A DNA stretch of 56,209 bases from Acinetobacter boissieri (GCF_900096955.1 NZ_FMYL01000014.1:1-56209), one strand, 5' to 3'; shown: positions 8,836 through 21,671, counted from the stretch's first letter. Notes: generated by a model not told the origin, from the sequence alone. A program made the numbers and translations.

Positions 8836-10671
8836 TCAGTACGATTGAGTGATATATCTTTGGGTACTATACTCGGTTCGGGGCAGTCTCATCACTCCTT
8901 GGTTTGGCTGCGATTGTTTGAGATCGTTCAAATAGTTTAAAAATATATCTGCATAATCTAACCCAATGTCTTTACGGCGCTCATTGTGTATCTTGCTCAG
9001 CGTTGTGTAATAGTTAGAACCTCGTGCTAAAAAATCGATGGTTGCCACTTGGTAGGTTCGGTTTAAATCAAAGCTTTGGTACTGTCCCGAAGCATTTTTA
9101 AGTTGTAAATTTTGTACACGTTGCCCTTTAGGCTTAGTCATATCGACTTCCCAACGTAACCCTGCTGTATATGGATAAGCACCAATATCTGTATTTGCAC
9201 CCTCAAGCGCATCTTCTAATGTATCCTTCACTTCATGGCCTGTCATGCTCAGTTGTACCAAGATATTTTTAAAGGGTAATAATTGATACACCGTAGCAAC
9301 ATTGATTGGTCCTTGTGGAATATCTATACGTACGCCGCCCCCATTTTGTATAGAAAGATCAGCCAAAAAATATTTTTTAGCTTGTTGCAACATAGCATAG
9401 GCAACCAATTGTTGAATATCACCACCATAAGTCAAACAGTTTTCTTTAGGCTGTTTTGTTGGACGAGTCTGGGAACAAAATGCTTCACTTGCTGTACCAA
9501 CCACAGTTTCTACATAGGTTTTCTTTTTAACTTGGTGCGGTTGAAGCACCTGTTGCATCTGCACATCTGGTGCAATAAAGCTCAGTGGCAATTTCATTGT
9601 AGCAACCTGTTGTTGAATCTGCTGTTTTTGTTGTAGTGTGAGTGAGATATTGGATTGCACACGTTGCATGTCTGTACCCAATAAAATATGAGCTTTACCA
9701 CCACAGTTTAATACTTTACCTTGAGGGTCAAAGCTAACCTGTAACTCGCCCACAGCGTAGTTATATTGCCAAGCTTGCGCTATACAGACTTTCTCACCTT
9801 GTTTATTTTTGACGACCGCTGGATAGTCAGCAACAGGATCAAGCCCTACTGTTTTAAGTTGTTCGGGGCCAAGTAAAGTATGTGAATCACCTCCAATAAT
9901 GACATCAACATCGTTTAATTGTGCTGCTATTTTTAAATCTCGCTCATAACCAACATGGGTTTGTAAGATAATTTTATTGATACCCTGTGCTTTTAGCTGA
10001 TTAATCTGTGCTTGTGCTGTGGCAATTTCCTCTGCAAATATTGTGTCTGCATTGGGCTGTGATGCATTTTTAGTTTTACCAGCGATAGTTATTCCAACTA
10101 AGCCAATTTTTTGCCCTTGACGTTCAATCACTACAGATTTTTTAACAAGATTGGTCTGATATAATGCAGATGATGGTCCAAAAGTGACATTGGCAGACAG
10201 AATTTGCATTGGGGTTTTACAGTGGCTTTGTTGTAATCCATCTAAAAAAAATTTCAGGCCTACATCTTTGGCATCAAATTCGTGATTACCCAATGTAAAA
10301 CTATCAAAACAGATTTGATTCATCACAGCTGCATCTGCTAACCCTTGATTTAAATTAAAATACAGGTCACCTGTAATGGCATCGCCTGCATGTATTTTTA
10401 TAACATTGGGATCTTTTTGTTCAATCTGTTTCATCATGCTCGCAACCCGAGCAATACCTCCACGATTGATGAGAATATTTTCAGGCCCTTCACCTAAATC
10501 AAATTTAAGTGTGGTTTGCTCTTCATCTAAATGAGAATGGTGGTCATTAATATGCGCTACAGTGAGGGTAAATGGTGCAGTATTTTTATTTTTAATGGGT
10601 TGTACTTGGCACGCAGTCAAGCCAAGCCCTAGTGGTAATAAACTGACGAAAAAAAAAGCGATATTTTTCAT
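8836..10671 (-). CDS. lipoprotein 5'-nucleotidase / metallophosphatase (UshA/NadN type)
   Basis: Likely hydrolyses extracellular nucleotides or NAD to nucleosides for uptake. From ATG 10671 the protein has 611 aa with a lipoprotein signal ending in the lipobox LTAC (next residue Gln, so outer-membrane retention is expected). The N-terminal calcineurin-like metallophosphatase domain has VAHINDHHSHLD, HAGDAITGD, TLGNHEFD and QTHVGYERD. The C-terminal 5'-nucleotidase domain includes LSIQNGGGVRIDIPQGP and TAGLRWEVD. A TTG start at 10692 is possible; neither start has a good ribosome site. The hpt and guaD salvage genes elsewhere in the window would use the products. Specific substrate unknown. 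Confidence 0.88.
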   Translation of the reverse strand: MKNIAFFFVSLLPLGLGLTACQVQPIKNKNTAPFTLTVAHINDHHSHLDEEQTTLKFDLGEGPENILINRGGIARVASMMKQIEQKDPNVIKIHAGDAITGDLYFNLNQGLADAAVMNQICFDSFTLGNHEFDAKDVGLKFFLDGLQQSHCKTPMQILSANVTFGPSSALYQTNLVKKSVVIERQGQKIGLVGITIAGKTKNASQPNADTIFAEEIATAQAQINQLKAQGINKIILQTHVGYERDLKIAAQLNDVDVIIGGDSHTLLGPEQLKTVGLDPVADYPAVVKNKQGEKVCIAQAWQYNYAVGELQVSFDPQGKVLNCGGKAHILLGTDMQRVQSNISLTLQQKQQIQQQVATMKLPLSFIAPDVQMQQVLQPHQVKKKTYVETVVGTASEAFCSQTRPTKQPKENCLTYGGDIQQLVAYAMLQQAKKYFLADLSIQNGGGVRIDIPQGPINVATVYQLLPFKNILVQLSMTGHEVKDTLEDALEGANTDIGAYPYTAGLRWEVDMTKPKGQRVQNLQLKNASGQYQSFDLNRTYQVATIDFLARGSNYYTTLSKIHNERRKDIGLDYADIFLNYLNDLKQSQPNQGVMRLPRTEYSTQRYITQSY

Positions 10672-10740
10672 TTTTTGTGCAAATATAAGCAATTAGATGT
10701 GCCATATTGTGCTTAATTTTAATGTCGTCTACATGACAAT

Positions 10741-10773
10741 AAAAAAGGAAGCCTATCTTAGGCTTCCTTTTTT
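10741..10773. terminator. terminator downstream of tyrS
   Basis: AAAAAAGGAAGCCT pairs perfectly with AGGCTTCCTTTTTT around a 4-5 base loop. It follows the tyrS stop on the minus strand and would work in both directions. Confidence 0.9.
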
Positions 10774-10793
10774 ATCATTATTTTAATCATCTA

Positions 10794-12005
10794 TTAGTCG
10801 GTAAATGTTACTTTTGCAATTGCCTTTTTACCCGCTTGAATCACCACAGTTTGGTTACTGCTGACAGAGAAACTAGCATCGACCACTTGGCCTTCTACTT
10901 TAACTGCACCACGTGCCACAGCATCTTTGGCTTGCGCTGCATTTTTTGTCAGCCCTGCCAAACGTACAATCGATGCAATGAATAGTTCGCCGGCTTCACC
11001 TCGTGAGACTTCAACTTCTGGCGTATCTTCAGGAATTTCACCATCAACAATACGATTACCTGCACCTTTATGTGCATTGGCTGCAGCATCTGCATCATGA
11101 AAACGTTCAACCAACTCTAAAGCCAAAATACGTTTAATTTCTTGTGGATTACGTCCCGCTTTAATCTCTTGTAATAAAAGCTCGATTTCATCTAAACCTT
11201 TAAAACTGAGCAAATCAAAATAACGCTCAATTAAGCTATCTGGTATAGATAAAATCTTTTGATAAATCGCACCTGGCGTATCAAATACACCAATATAATT
11301 ATTTAAAGACTTAGACATTTTATTCACGCCGTCTAAACCTTCTAAAATAGGCACAGTAATACACACTTGAGACACTTGACCATAACGGCTTTGTAAAGTG
11401 CGTCCCATCAATAAATTAAAGGTCTGGTCTGTACCACCAAGCTCCACATCGGCTTCAAGTGCGACAGAGTCATAACCTTGCACCAGTGGATATAAAAATT
11501 CGTGAATCGCAATCGGTTGTTGGCTTTGATAGCGCTTGGTAAAATCATCACGTTCTAGCATACGAGATACGGTTTGTTGGCTTGCCAACTGAATTAAATC
11601 TGCTGCCGACTTTTCAGCAAACCACTGTGAGTTAAACACCACTTTGGTTTTTTTCGGATCTAAAATTTTAAAGACTTGTTCTTGGTACGTTTTTGCATTT
11701 TGTATAACTTGTTCACGAGATAGCGGTGGACGCGTTGCACTTTTACCTGAAGGGTCACCAATCATGGCTGTATAATCACCTATTAAAAACAAAACCTCAT
11801 GACCTAAATCTTGAAATGTTTTTAATTTGTTAATTAACACTGTATGCCCTAAGTGCAAATCTGGTGCAGTCGGATCGAAGCCCGCTTTTACACGTAAAGG
11901 ACGATTTTCTCTTAACTTTTTCAGTAAATCTTCTTCTGAAATAATCTCATGTGTGCCTCTTTGAATCAGAGACAACTGTTCTTCAGCAGGTAAGAAATTT
12001 GACAT
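10794..12005 (-). CDS. tyrS: tyrosyl-tRNA synthetase
   Basis: Charges tRNA-Tyr with tyrosine in the cytoplasm. The 403-residue class I synthetase has the HIGH-type motif in PDLHLGHT near residue 45, the KMSKS motif (NKMSKSLNN) near 230, and a C-terminal S4 RNA-binding domain (about 335-400, [12 protein letters not shown]). I start at the ATG giving [10 protein letters not shown] (12005), the form usual in the genus. ATG 12008 or 12023 would add a few residues. Transcribed divergently from anmK across an 80-bp shared promoter gap. A single-gene unit ended by a strong terminator. Confidence 0.97.
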   Translation of the reverse strand: MSNFLPAEEQLSLIQRGTHEIISEEDLLKKLRENRPLRVKAGFDPTAPDLHLGHTVLINKLKTFQDLGHEVLFLIGDYTAMIGDPSGKSATRPPLSREQVIQNAKTYQEQVFKILDPKKTKVVFNSQWFAEKSAADLIQLASQQTVSRMLERDDFTKRYQSQQPIAIHEFLYPLVQGYDSVALEADVELGGTDQTFNLLMGRTLQSRYGQVSQVCITVPILEGLDGVNKMSKSLNNYIGVFDTPGAIYQKILSIPDSLIERYFDLLSFKGLDEIELLLQEIKAGRNPQEIKRILALELVERFHDADAAANAHKGAGNRIVDGEIPEDTPEVEVSRGEAGELFIASIVRLAGLTKNAAQAKDAVARGAVKVEGQVVDASFSVSSNQTVVIQAGKKAIAKVTFTD

Positions 12006-12084
12006 CATGCCACCCAAACACATTCGTAATCTAATTTGTGCGATATACTAACATTTTTTTAGCACATTGCAGGATTTGTTAAGC

Positions 12085-13212
12085 ATGACATCAATCTACA
12101 TTGGCGTGATGACCGGAACAAGCATGGACGGCATAGATTTTGTAGCGGCTTCTTTTGAACCACTCAAACTACATGCCACACTTAGCATTGCTTTTGAGCC
12201 AGATTTAAAAGATGAGCTCATGGCACTCACTCGACCAGATGACAACGAAATTGACCGTATGGGCAAAGCTGATGTTGCATTGGCTAAAAAAATTGCACAT
12301 GGTATTAATCAGCTTATTGCTGATAATGGATTAGATCGTCAGCAAATACGAGCCATTGGCTGTCACGGGCAAACCATTCGCCACCGCCCTGAAGATGGCT
12401 TTACTCTACAGCTCGGTGACCCCAACATCATTACAGAAATCACCCAAATTGCTGTTGTATCTGATTTTCGTCGTAGAGATATGGCAGCAGGTGGTCAGGG
12501 TGCTCCTCTTGTACCGGCATTTCATCAAGCCATTTTTCAGCATCCTCAGATTGATCGGGTGATTTTAAACTTAGGTGGCATTGCTAATGTGAGCCTACTT
12601 CCTGCCAATAAAAAACATAAAATTTTAGGCTTTGATACAGGCCCTGCCAACATTTTAATGGACGGGTGGTGTCGTAGATATACAGGTCAACCTTTTGATG
12701 AAAATGGTGATTGGGCAGCACATGGTACAGCCATTCGCCCATTGTTAGATCGCTTATACGCACATGACTTTTTTGCCAAAGAGCCCCCTAAAAGCACAGG
12801 TAGAGAAGACTTTAATTTAGATTGGCTAGATGACCAACTGATTGACTGGCGTAATGACCCAGAATATGAAGTACTTGATGACACGGCGGAAAATATTCAA
12901 GCAACGCTTGCAAAACTCACAGTTCGTGCTATCCAAAAAGCAGTATATCGCTCGGGTATGAAAGATGGTGAAATGTATGTCTGTGGTGGAGGTGCATATA
13001 ATTCTTATATTTTAGAGCAACTACGCTGGCGCTTACGTAAGCACGAATGGAGTGTACAAACCACCGATGTATTGGGTTTATCGCCGACATGGGTGGAAGG
13101 TACTGCATTTGCATGGTTAGCTATGCAATTTGTAGAACAACGTAGCGGGAATATACCAGCAGTAACAGGAGCAGTAGGCACACGTATTTTAGGTTGTATT
13201 ACTGCTGTTTAA
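12085..13212 (+). CDS. anmK: anhydro-N-acetylmuramic acid kinase
   Basis: Phosphorylates and opens 1,6-anhydro-MurNAc, converting recycled cell-wall sugar to MurNAc-6-phosphate. The 375-residue protein shows the ASKHA-fold nucleotide motif GVMTGTSMDGID at the N-terminus, CHGQTIRHRP near 96, LNLGGIANVS near 165, DTGPANILMDGW near 185, and VCGGGAYNS near 295. ATG 12085 has AGGA upstream; the TTG at 12067 is less likely. The family, with Mpl (52646) and the MltB-type enzyme (4886), belongs to peptidoglycan turnover. Confidence 0.96.
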   Translation: MTSIYIGVMTGTSMDGIDFVAASFEPLKLHATLSIAFEPDLKDELMALTRPDDNEIDRMGKADVALAKKIAHGINQLIADNGLDRQQIRAIGCHGQTIRHRPEDGFTLQLGDPNIITEITQIAVVSDFRRRDMAAGGQGAPLVPAFHQAIFQHPQIDRVILNLGGIANVSLLPANKKHKILGFDTGPANILMDGWCRRYTGQPFDENGDWAAHGTAIRPLLDRLYAHDFFAKEPPKSTGREDFNLDWLDDQLIDWRNDPEYEVLDDTAENIQATLAKLTVRAIQKAVYRSGMKDGEMYVCGGGAYNSYILEQLRWRLRKHEWSVQTTDVLGLSPTWVEGTAFAWLAMQFVEQRSGNIPAVTGAVGTRILGCITAV

Positions 13213-13219
13213 CTAGCCT

Positions 13220-13247
13220 ATAAAGGTGGCCAAAAGGTCACCTTTAT
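13220..13247. terminator. convergent terminator between anmK and erpA
   Basis: ATAAAGGTGGCC pairs with GGTCACCTTTAT (one G-T wobble) around an AAAA loop. It lies between two convergent genes and touches the erpA stop codon. Confidence 0.7.
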
Positions 13248-13582
13248 TAAATAGAAAAAGAAGAACCGCAGCCACAGGTCGTCGTTGCATTTGGGTTTTT
13301 AACCACAAAGCGTGAGCCTTCAAGCCCTTCAATATAATCTACGACTGAACCTATAAGGTACTGGTAACTTAAAGAGTCAACCAACATTTTCACATCGCCA
13401 TTTTCAAAAGATGCATCATCATCATTGGCACTTTCTGCAAAGTTAAAACCATAAGAAAAGCCAGAACAACCACCACCGGTGACATACACCCGCAACATTA
13501 GTGCTTGAGTACCTTCACTATCACGCAGTTGGCGTACTTTTTTTGCAGCGTTGTCTGTGAGCAATAAAGCTTGTGCAGTCAT
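13247..13582 (-). CDS. erpA: iron-sulfur cluster insertion protein ErpA
   Basis: A-type carrier that passes Fe-S clusters to target enzymes. The 111-residue protein has the three conserved cysteines: [13 protein letters not shown] near residue 40 and the C-terminal CGCGSSFSI. Length matches ErpA, and the C-terminal pattern favours ErpA over IscA. Single gene, convergent with anmK, divergent from the ABC-F gene with about 160 bases of shared upstream DNA in which I see no clear regulator site. Confidence 0.93.
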   Translation of the reverse strand: MTAQALLLTDNAAKKVRQLRDSEGTQALMLRVYVTGGGCSGFSYGFNFAESANDDDASFENGDVKMLVDSLSYQYLIGSVVDYIEGLEGSRFVVKNPNATTTCGCGSSFSI

Positions 13583-13745
13583 GATCTTTGTTCCTTAAAT
13601 CAATCGATTGGGCACACCCAAATAGAGGTCTAATATAGCATAATTCGTAGATAAAGAGGTTTACAATCATGTATTGGCTTTTATTTTTTGTTTTCAAATG
13701 TTTTACCATTTAGAATAGAGCGTAATTCTATACAGTGAAAAACTT

Positions 13746-15662
13746 ATGATCCAGCTTGAAAGCCTTAGTATACGACTTGGTGGTCGTGTTCTTTTTAAAA
13801 CCGACCCCATGGTACAGTTACATCCAGGCTGGAAAATGGGCTTAACCGGGGTGAATGGTGCAGGTAAATCTTCATTATTTGGCGCACTACTTGGCAAAGT
13901 GTCCCCAGATGAAGGGAATTTAAGTCGACCACAAGGCTGGACTGTCGCACATATGGCTCAAGAAATTGAAGCCCTCGATATGCCTGCGATCGACTTCGTA
14001 CTTTCAGGAGATGAAGAATTTTGGCAAATACAACAGAAACTTAATGATGTTGACAATTTATCTAACGATGAAATTGCAGAATATTATGGTCGCTTTGATG
14101 AAATAAACGGCTATACTGCACCGGCCAAAGCAGCGCAGCTCATGGCAGGCTTGGGTTTCTTTGAACATCAAATGCAACTTAATGTTGAAAGCTTTTCCGG
14201 GGGCTGGCGTATGCGTTTAAACCTCGCACGTACCCTCATGAGCCGTTCAGATTTATTATTACTTGATGAGCCAACCAACCATTTAGATTTAGATGCAGTA
14301 TTGTGGTTAGAGGATTGGTTGAAAAACTATGAAGGTACATTGGTACTCATTTCACATGACCGTGACTTCTTAGATGCGATTACAGATCATATTTTACATA
14401 TTGAAAATCAACAACTCACCATGTATACCGGTAATTATTCAACCTTTGAAACCATACGTAGTGAACGCTTAGCGCAACAACAACAAGCTTTTGAAAAACA
14501 GCAAGAAGCGCGTGCACATATGCAAAAGTATATTGACCGCTTCAAAGCACAAGCCACCAAAGCAAGACAGGCTCAAAGCCGTATTAAACAGCTTGAGCGT
14601 ATGCAACTGCTTGCACCCGCGCATGTAGACAACCCCTTTACCTTTAGCTTTAGAACGCCAACTAAAATGAGTTCTCCATTACTCAGCTTAGATCATGCGA
14701 GCATAGGCTATGGAAGTAAAGAGATTGCCAGTAACGTCAATCTACAAATTACGCCAACGTCACGTATTGGTTTATTGGGTATGAATGGTGCAGGTAAATC
14801 GACATTAATTAAGTCATTGGTTGGTGAACTCAGTCTCATTAAAGGTGAGCGTAAAGATTCCGAACTGCTCAATCTTGGCTATTTTGCTCAGCATCAAATG
14901 GATGCACTCGATGCACAAGCCAGTCCGATGCTACAACTTGCACGCCTTGCAGGAAATAAAGTCAGTGAAGCTGCTCTACGTTCTTTTTTAGGGAGCTTTG
15001 GCTTTACTGGCGAACGTATGGATACCATCTGTGAAAAGTTTTCAGGCGGTGAACGTGCACGTCTCGCACTTGCATTAATTGTATGGCAAAAACCAAATGT
15101 ATTGGTACTCGATGAACCGACCAACCATTTGGACTTAGATATGCGTCATGCACTCACGATGGCGCTCAATGATTTTGAGGGTGCAGTGATTTTGGTATCA
15201 CATGAGCGCCAACTCATCGCTAGCGTTTGTGATGATTTACTTTTGGTTCACGGCGGAAGCTGTACTGAGTTTACAGGCGACTTAAGTGACTATGCGCAGT
15301 GGTTGCGAGAAGCAAGACAACAGCAAATTAATGCCAACTCTGCTGCATTAAAAAAACCCGAACCTGTTGTAACAACACCGAAAGAAACACCACGTAAAGA
15401 AAGTGCAAAACAACGTGAACAAACTCGGCCTATTCGTAAAGATATAGAAAAAACCGAAGCTAAAATTGAAAAGATTCAAACACAACTTGAGTCAATTAAA
15501 ATTGCGCTTGCAGATACGGCATTGTATAGCACTGAACGTAAAGAAGAACTGCTTAAAGTTATGGATCAAGAAAAACAGCTAACGGATGAACTTGCTCATC
15601 ATGAAGAGCAACTACTTGAACTCATGATGCAACTAGAAACCGTAGAACAGTCATTTCTATAA
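13746..15662 (+). CDS. ABC-F ATPase, YheS-like
   Basis: Soluble twin ABC ATPase of the ABC-F class, a family that acts on ribosomes during translation and has no transmembrane part. The 638 residues hold ABC1 (Walker A GVNGAGKSS near 35; signature FSGGWRMRLN near 150; Walker B LLLLDEPTNHLDLD near 173), the interdomain linker with the basic KYIDRFKAQATKARQAQSRIKQLE segment (seen about 258-281), ABC2 (GMNGAGKST near 345; FSGGERARL near 435; VLVLDEPTNHLDLD near 455), and a C-terminal coiled coil (about 550-638). It aligns by eye with E. coli YheS throughout. The exact ribosomal role of YheS is poorly defined. Confidence 0.93.
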   Translation: MIQLESLSIRLGGRVLFKTDPMVQLHPGWKMGLTGVNGAGKSSLFGALLGKVSPDEGNLSRPQGWTVAHMAQEIEALDMPAIDFVLSGDEEFWQIQQKLNDVDNLSNDEIAEYYGRFDEINGYTAPAKAAQLMAGLGFFEHQMQLNVESFSGGWRMRLNLARTLMSRSDLLLLDEPTNHLDLDAVLWLEDWLKNYEGTLVLISHDRDFLDAITDHILHIENQQLTMYTGNYSTFETIRSERLAQQQQAFEKQQEARAHMQKYIDRFKAQATKARQAQSRIKQLERMQLLAPAHVDNPFTFSFRTPTKMSSPLLSLDHASIGYGSKEIASNVNLQITPTSRIGLLGMNGAGKSTLIKSLVGELSLIKGERKDSELLNLGYFAQHQMDALDAQASPMLQLARLAGNKVSEAALRSFLGSFGFTGERMDTICEKFSGGERARLALALIVWQKPNVLVLDEPTNHLDLDMRHALTMALNDFEGAVILVSHERQLIASVCDDLLLVHGGSCTEFTGDLSDYAQWLREARQQQINANSAALKKPEPVVTTPKETPRKESAKQREQTRPIRKDIEKTEAKIEKIQTQLESIKIALADTALYSTERKEELLKVMDQEKQLTDELAHHEEQLLELMMQLETVEQSFL

Positions 15663-15673
15663 AAGTCATGACA

Positions 15674-15689
15674 CGTTCCACGTGAAACA
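15674..15689. promoter_or_regulatory. parS-like centromere site
   Basis: The core GTTCCACGTGAAAC (15675-15688) differs from a perfect parS palindrome at one pair, and the 16-mer matches the common bacterial form TGTTNCACGTGAAACA at all but the first base. It is intergenic, just after the ABC-F gene and 7.6 kb from oriC. ParB would load here during chromosome segregation; parAB are not in the window. Confidence 0.75.
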
Positions 15690-15721
15690 TAGCATCATAA
15701 AATAGATATTTTATGATGCTA
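15690..15721. terminator. 15-bp perfect hairpin between convergent genes
   Basis: TAGCATCATAAAATA and its exact reverse complement are separated by two bases. The right arm overlaps the stop codon of the cytochrome b562 gene. AT-rich with no long T-run beyond it, so it is probably a shared terminator, but not proven. Confidence 0.5.
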
Positions 15722-16099
15722 CTTAAATACCTTATGCCCTGCATCTCTGATTTTCATTAAAGTATTTACCTGTTGCGCCTGCTTTAAATTAGTATCAACC
15801 AATCCATTTAAGCGATCGATCTCTGCAACCAATTGATCTAGCATTTTGTCATAGGCTTTAATTTCTGGACTATTATCAGGTTCGCTCATTAAAGTATCAG
15901 GTATATTTTGTTTCGAATCTAAAGCATTTAGTTTCATTTCGCTCAGCGCTTGCTTGGCTTGACTTGTACTACTCGATTTCATAAAAACCGTATAGTTTTT
16001 TGCTAAACCTTGCATGTCTGCTTCTAAGCTGCCTGCATATGCGACTGAACTGGTCATAATGATCACGGCCAAGACAGTACATTTAAGTGACTGAAGCAT
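15719..16099 (-). CDS. periplasmic cytochrome b562 family protein
   Basis: Small four-helix-bundle protein of the cytochrome b562 type. The 126 residues start with a signal peptide (LKCTVLAVIIMTSSVAYA). If cleaved before GSLEADM, the Met falls at mature position 7, the known axial heme ligand. The C-terminal RDAGHKVFK keeps the second ligand His. So both heme ligands are present, unlike the heme-less CpxP-like relatives. No CXXCH motif, so non-covalent heme is expected. Electron partner is unknown. Single gene, convergent with the ABC-F gene. Confidence 0.8.
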   Translation of the reverse strand: MLQSLKCTVLAVIIMTSSVAYAGSLEADMQGLAKNYTVFMKSSSTSQAKQALSEMKLNALDSKQNIPDTLMSEPDNSPEIKAYDKMLDQLVAEIDRLNGLVDTNLKQAQQVNTLMKIRDAGHKVFK

Positions 16100-16322
16100 G
16101 TAACATATTCCTTTAATATTAGGGATTAATCTGTATAAAATAGAGGCAATATTAAATTTAATCTACTCTAAATTATTCTATGAAAATATATCTAATTACA
16201 GTTATGGCTCTATTCTTCATAAAATGTGCTAGAATTAACACTAATATACGTTGATTGTATATCTTTTGTGCTATATCTTTTTGTGACAAATTATCCAAAT
16301 ACAAAGTGGGAATATCGCCCCA

Positions 16323-16868
16323 ATGAGTTTTTTTGATTTACTACTAAGCTTTGAAAACTATTTGCCTGTACTTGTACAAGAGTATGGCATTTGGATTTAC
16401 GCGATTTTATTTTTTGTGATTTTTGCTGAAACTGCATTCATATTTATGTTCTTTTTACCCGGTGACAGTTTACTACTGGCTATTGGAGCAATTTGTGCAA
16501 CAACAGATTTCTTACATGTAGATTACATGATTATATTGCTCTTTTTTGCTGCAATACTCGGTTATATGGTGAACTACTCTACAGGGAAATTGCTTGGTAG
16601 ACCTATTTCAGAATCTAACTCACGTTGGATTAAAAAAGAATATCTAATAAAAACTGAAGAATACTTCATCAAACATGGTGGAAAAACCATACTGATGGCA
16701 CGCTTTATTCCTTTTGCGCGTTCCTTTGCACCATTTGCAGCAGGTTCTAGTCACATGAATTATGTCTCTTTCATGATGTATAACATTGTCGGTGCATTTA
16801 TTTGGATTGTGCTATTGGTCGGTATTGGTTACTTACTCGCCTCTGGCGTTTTAGGTTTTATGAAATAA
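16323..16868 (+). CDS. DedA family inner-membrane protein
   Basis: DedA (SNARE-associated / VTT) family member; the family is linked to membrane lipid scrambling and proton-dependent homeostasis. The 181 residues carry the typical N-terminal re-entrant/amphipathic part with FAETAFIFMFFLPGDSLLLAIG, the conserved GYMVNYSTGKLLGR, and the FIPFARSFAPFAAGSSHMNY motif with its two Arg, then two C-terminal helices. About five hydrophobic segments are seen. Single-gene unit ending at a terminator shared with gyrB. Confidence 0.88.
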   Translation: MSFFDLLLSFENYLPVLVQEYGIWIYAILFFVIFAETAFIFMFFLPGDSLLLAIGAICATTDFLHVDYMIILLFFAAILGYMVNYSTGKLLGRPISESNSRWIKKEYLIKTEEYFIKHGGKTILMARFIPFARSFAPFAAGSSHMNYVSFMMYNIVGAFIWIVLLVGIGYLLASGVLGFMK

Positions 16869-16899
16869 AAAAAGGGATTCTAAATAGAATCCCTTTTTT
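16867..16899. terminator. bidirectional terminator between dedA-family gene and gyrB
   Basis: AAAAAAGGGATTCT and AGAATCCCTTTTTT form a perfect stem with a 4-base loop between two convergent genes. Confidence 0.9.
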
Positions 16900-16913
16900 A
16901 TGCTGTATTTTAA

Positions 16914-19391
<2,478 letters not shown>

Positions 19392-19407
19392 CTACTGGTA
19401 AATAATA

Positions 19408-20508
19408 TTATTTATGCTCAGATGGTGTAGATGATTGCATCTGCACAATACCGGCATGTACATTAAAAATTTGGTACGATATACATAGATCATGTAAATG
19501 TTGTTTTACGATCGCATCATCTAATGTGGTTAAAAATACTTGACTACCTAATGTATGTAATCTTGCTAATAAACGCTGTTGTGCAGCGCAATCTAACTCT
19601 GCGGTCACATCATCTAATAATACCACAGTTTCCTTCTCACTCGTATGAAGCATCGCAATTTGCGAGAGTTTTAAAGCAACTATAAGCAGTTTTTTTTGCC
19701 CTCTAGACAACATATCTGCTGCATCGCCATGGTCAGTTTTTATCTTTAAATCTGCACGATGTGGCCCATACTCGGTATAACGACGTTCGCAGTCTTTATG
19801 ATGATGATGTTCAAGTGACTGCGCTAACCCCACCTCTGTTTGAAATCCTGCAATATAGTCTAAATTCAAGACCAAATCGGGAAGTAATTTTTTTACCTCT
19901 TGTTCAAAAAAAACTTTCCACTGCATGAAAACAGCCAGTCGTTGCAAATGAAGTTGCTCACCATATTCAGCAAGTAAGCTATTCCATGGTTGTATTTGCT
20001 CAATGGATAATTTTTTATGTTGCTTTAGCATACTATTTCTTTGTTTTAGCGTGCGGGTATAGTGCAACCAAATTTGGTAAAAGCTAGGTTCCACGTGGAA
20101 CATTAACCAATCTAAGAGTTCTCGTCTGGGTTTTGCCCCATGGTCAATAATATCTGTAGTTAATGGGTCAATGTGTTGTAATGGCAATAATTGCGCAAGT
20201 TGACCTTGAGTTGCTACACGGTCACCATTAATTTTAATCAGCTGTTCACCAGAGGCAAATTTCTGTATACCTATTTTATCTGACTGCATCTGTGCAAAAA
20301 TAATGGCATGAGGTGCATGATGTTGTATATAGTTTTTTGGCGTATACGTACGAAAAGAGCGCCCTGTTGCCAAAATATGTATCGCCTCTAAAACAGAAGT
20401 TTTACCTGACCCATTTACACCATACAAAACAGTAAACGGCTGTAAATTTTTCATTACAACCGTTTCTAAGTTTCGTATTTTTTCGATATGTAATCGTTCT
20501 AAATACAT
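19408..20508 (-). CDS. recF: DNA replication and repair protein RecF
   Basis: SMC-like ATPase that with RecO and RecR loads RecA at gaps. The 366-residue protein has Walker A in [16 protein letters not shown] near residue 34, the signature [16 protein letters not shown] near 270, and Walker [13 protein letters not shown] near 305. It lies 14 bases after dnaN and 25 before gyrB, so it is translated within the dnaA operon. A parS-like palindrome is embedded in the coding sequence at 20088-20101. Confidence 0.98.
   Translation of the reverse strand: MYLERLHIEKIRNLETVVMKNLQPFTVLYGVNGSGKTSVLEAIHILATGRSFRTYTPKNYIQHHAPHAIIFAQMQSDKIGIQKFASGEQLIKINGDRVATQGQLAQLLPLQHIDPLTTDIIDHGAKPRRELLDWLMFHVEPSFYQIWLHYTRTLKQRNSMLKQHKKLSIEQIQPWNSLLAEYGEQLHLQRLAVFMQWKVFFEQEVKKLLPDLVLNLDYIAGFQTEVGLAQSLEHHHHKDCERRYTEYGPHRADLKIKTDHGDAADMLSRGQKKLLIVALKLSQIAMLHTSEKETVVLLDDVTAELDCAAQQRLLARLHTLGSQVFLTTLDDAIVKQHLHDLCISYQIFNVHAGIVQMQSSTPSEHK
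20088..20101. promoter_or_regulatory. parS site inside recF
   Basis: GTTCCACGTGGAAC is a perfect 14-bp palindrome with the CACGTG core. It is the form reported for Pseudomonas parS sites. It lies 3.1 kb from the start of dnaA, inside the recF coding region. Confidence 0.75.
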
Positions 20509-20522
20509 GATATTAATTCAAA

Positions 20523-21671
20523 TTAAACACGCATTGGCATAACAACATACGTTTGATCTGGGTAAGCAGGGTCTTGTACCAATACAGATTGATTGGCCTC
20601 AGACATAGTCATACGTACATCATCACCATCAAGAACATTTAATACATCAAGCAAATATTGTGCATTAAATGACATCTCTAAGGTGTCATGATCGTATTGA
20701 ATCATCAAATCTTCACTGGCTTCGTCTTGCTCTGGATTATTTGCTCGCAATTTCAGTGTATCAGTATAGAAGTTTAAAAATACGCCTCTGAGTTTTTCGT
20801 TGCTCAAAATCGCTACACGTTGTAAAGATTGTTTAAATACATCGTGGGCAAGCGTAACATGTTTATCCCCCCCACGTGGAATCACTCGCTTATAATCTGG
20901 AAATTTACCATCAATCAATTTGGTGGTAAAACGTACTGTAACATCACCCTGCTCTTTATCACGGCTTGGAATATTAATACTAATATTGAGTAATTCACGA
21001 CCAATAAATAAGACCAATGGCTGTTCATCTAAGCTCAGTAACCGCTGTAATTCACCCACGGCTTTACGGGGAATAATCGCTTGTAATGGCTGATCTAAGT
21101 TTGATTGTGCTACTGTTTCAGCCAATGCCAAACGGTGACCATCTACAGCCACAGCACGAAGTTGTGTTGCATCAATTTCAAGCAAAGTACCTGTCAAATA
21201 AAAACGGACATCTTGTACCGCCATAGCAAATGCAGTTTTTTCAAATAATCTTTTAAGCGATTTTTGGGCTACTTCAACACGACTTCCCTGTACACCATCT
21301 GTACTTAATAATGGGTAGTCTTCTGCAGGAAGTGTACCAAGTACAAAACGACTACTGCCTGATTTTAAAATACAACGTAAGTCATCTGTAATTTGTAAAT
21401 CAACCAATGCAGCCGAAGGAAGTGACTTACAAATATCCATAATTTTACGTGCAGGCAATGTCGTTTCACCTGTTTTTAAACATGCGCCTTCAGCAAAAGG
21501 AACGCTCGCAACCAGTTCTACTTCTAAATCTGAACCAGTAATGGTTAAAGCTTGCTGTGTCGCAGTAATTTTCACATTTGATAAAATATTGAGTGTATGG
21601 CGGCGCTCAACAACACCAACCACATGTGATAACACATTCAATAAACTTTCTTTAGCAATTTTCAAATGCAC
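20523..21671 (-). CDS. dnaN: DNA polymerase III beta sliding clamp
   Basis: Ring-shaped processivity clamp for DNA polymerase III. From GTG 21671 the product is 382 aa with the three repeated clamp domains. Recognisable parts are LKIAKESLLNVLSHV at the N-terminus, ITGSDLEVELVA near 45, AVDGHRLALAET near 175, FPDYKRVIPR near 255, and the C-terminal YVVMPMRV. The GTG start is chosen because AGAGGA lies 8-9 bases upstream and homology begins there; a longer frame to 21740 adds an unrelated tail. Second gene of the dnaA operon. Confidence 0.97.
   Translation of the reverse strand: MHLKIAKESLLNVLSHVVGVVERRHTLNILSNVKITATQQALTITGSDLEVELVASVPFAEGACLKTGETTLPARKIMDICKSLPSAALVDLQITDDLRCILKSGSSRFVLGTLPAEDYPLLSTDGVQGSRVEVAQKSLKRLFEKTAFAMAVQDVRFYLTGTLLEIDATQLRAVAVDGHRLALAETVAQSNLDQPLQAIIPRKAVGELQRLLSLDEQPLVLFIGRELLNISINIPSRDKEQGDVTVRFTTKLIDGKFPDYKRVIPRGGDKHVTLAHDVFKQSLQRVAILSNEKLRGVFLNFYTDTLKLRANNPEQDEASEDLMIQYDHDTLEMSFNAQYLLDVLNVLDGDDVRMTMSEANQSVLVQDPAYPDQTYVVMPMRV

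Noticed and set aside
20866..20882. CACGTGG sequence in dnaN considered as a third parS site.
   Set aside because: Only the core matches. The arms do not fit the palindrome, and it is explained by coding sequence.
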